Origin: Syntrophomonadaceae bacterium
GTDB taxonomy: Bacteria > Bacillota > Dethiobacteria > DTU022
Reading direction: 5' to 3'
Assembly (NCBI GenBank): GCA_007131435.1
Contig: SLQM01000180.1
Span: forward strand, 1-5,235
DNA: 5,235 nucleotides
Position numbers and translations under genes: made by a program. Shown piece after piece: positions 4,365 through 5,235 of this stretch (positions are counted from its first letter, which is position 1; every line of letters starts with the position of its first letter). Under the pieces are notes generated by a model. The model did no database searches. It was given only the letters and a program-made list of their open reading frames with translations, and was not told the origin of the DNA.

Positions 4365-5235
4365 TTAGGGCAGGTTGGTTGAAAAGATGATTTCGGCATA
4401 TGTCCTTATTTTACCCTTCGTGGCCTGGTAGCGGTTAAAGGTAAAGTGGAAGAAACGCTCTGCGTCGGCAGCAAGGTCGGGGGAAACGGCTTCCCTGCTG
4501 TAGAGGGCCCGGTTGATTCCCTCGGAGAGGTCTTTGAAGTTGTGGCTCCAGGAGTGAACATGGCGGATAATGCGCCGGCTGTACTGTCGCGGAGTTTCGC
4601 CGGGATAACGGCCGAGAGCCATTTTGTCGAGCAGGAAAAGGGTCACCCGGTAGTAACCCACGGCCCGTTCACGGGCACTTTTCTCTTTCAGTTCCCGGAA
4701 GTATTTTTTTAACTTTAACAGGCGGTAAAGCATAAGGCCGGTTAAACCGGTGGCCAGCATGATTAAGATTACAAACAAGGTTCGGGCGATCAGGTTAGCA
4801 AAACCGGTCAGTTCCTGTTCACCTTCAACCATCTCGGCCTGCCCGGGAAGACCATTATATTGCTCTGCAAAGGGCTGATCTTCCAGCCCTGTTCTCCAGC
4901 TGTCTAAAAGTTCCCGGTCATACTGGGGGCGTTCTCTTAACAGATCGTCCCGGTAAAGCGGAAGGGCGGTGCCTCCCGGGAAGCCGGGAGTTGCTTCAAA
5001 GGACAGCCAGCCGAACCCGGGAATATAGGCTTCAACCCAGGCATGGGCGCTGGTCCCTGCCACTTGGTAAACTCCATCTCCACCTGCCTCCGGGGGCACG
5101 ACAAAACCGGTTACATAGCGGGTCGGCACGCCAACAGCCCTGCCCATCACCGCCAGGGCGGTGGCAAAATAGGTGCAATAGCCTTCCTGCCGCTCAAAAA
5201 GAAAGTATTCCACGAAATCCCGGCCTTCCGGCAGG
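4365..5235 (-). CDS. Membrane-bound TgpA-type transglutaminase, N-terminal part missing
   Basis: The frame is open to the right edge, and the residues before the internal GTG at 5213 (LPEGRDF) belong to the conserved domain. The gene therefore continues beyond the window, and GTG 5213 is not its start. 289 residues are visible. The transglutaminase core has catalytic Cys20 in QEGYCTYFATALAVM and His64 in GTSAHAWVEAYIPGFGW. At 79-84 it has FEATPG, with Glu80 where many family members have the catalytic Asp; FExTPGF variants are common in Firmicute TgpA-like proteins. After a polar linker there is one membrane helix (about 151-173), then a cytoplasmic C-terminal region (about 188-270, with LGRYPGETPRQYSRRI) resembling DUF4129. 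The usual full protein has several N-terminal membrane helices and over 600 residues. The family acts on proteins or peptides at the cell surface, often beside MoxR and DUF58 genes, which would be expected upstream, to the right of the window. No Shine-Dalgarno can be judged. Confidence 0.9.
   Translation of the reverse strand, partial: LPEGRDFVEYFLFERQEGYCTYFATALAVMGRAVGVPTRYVTGFVVPPEAGGDGVYQVAGTSAHAWVEAYIPGFGWLSFEATPGFPGGTALPLYRDDLLRERPQYDRELLDSWRTGLEDQPFAEQYNGLPGQAEMVEGEQELTGFANLIARTLFVILIMLATGLTGLMLYRLLKLKKYFRELKEKSARERAVGYYRVTLFLLDKMALGRYPGETPRQYSRRIIRHVHSWSHNFKDLSEGINRALYSREAVSPDLAADAERFFHFTFNRYQATKGKIRTYAEIIFSTNLP

Noticed and set aside
4446..4712. 88-codon plus-strand open frame within the transglutaminase gene
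   Set aside because: It is antisense to the conserved DUF4129-like C-terminal region and has no independent support.
4365..5213. GTG at 5213 as the true start of the transglutaminase
   Set aside because: The frame stays open upstream to the window edge and the residues before the GTG (LPEGRDF) fit the conserved family sequence, so the gene is truncated by the window rather than starting there.

Overview
The window looks like chromosomal DNA from an anaerobic Gram-positive (Clostridia-like, perhaps Peptococcaceae-type) bacterium. This is inferred from strong AGGAG-type ribosome binding sites, a CitA/DcuS-CitB type two-component system beside a DASS-family organic acid carrier, a desulforedoxin-like cysteine motif, a TgpA-type transglutaminase, and a GGGGACGGTTCTC-type intergenic repeat. 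The assignment is a judgement, because no rRNA or other taxonomic marker is present.

Layout. (1) 1-683, minus strand: N-terminal half of a DASS/SLC13 (CitT-like) di/tricarboxylate transporter, running off the left edge. (2) 684-1150: a 467-bp gap. It holds a good sigma-A-type promoter for the transporter, a perfect tandem 9-bp repeat just upstream of that promoter, and an array of six hairpin-forming repeat units at about 868-1069. (3) 1151-1852 and 1827-3461, both minus strand: a CitB/DcuR-family response regulator and its CitA/DcuS-family sensor kinase, overlapping by 26 bp with the kinase first. (4) 3462-3852: a divergent intergenic region with a perfect 8-bp inverted repeat, an AT-rich plus-strand promoter and a weak minus-strand promoter candidate. 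(5) 3853-4200, plus strand: a 115-residue protein of unknown function whose C-terminus is a desulforedoxin-like four-cysteine knuckle. (6) 4201-4364: a short gap between convergent genes with diverged direct and inverted repeats, one arm of which resembles the core of the array in region 2. (7) 4365-5235, minus strand: C-terminal part of a membrane-bound transglutaminase (TgpA/DUF4129 architecture), whose N-terminus lies beyond the right edge.

How the genes fit together. The kinase has a periplasmic/extracellular PAS-like sensor domain with the RYSHP...RIGQ...LR signature of carboxylate sensors. It should phosphorylate Asp60 of the response regulator. The most economical target is the transporter just downstream on the same strand, which has its own promoter with a tandem repeat at an activator-like position. 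This would make a self-contained sense-and-import module for C4-dicarboxylates or citrate, with the repeat array inserted between regulator and target. The small cysteine protein and the transglutaminase show no evident functional link to it.
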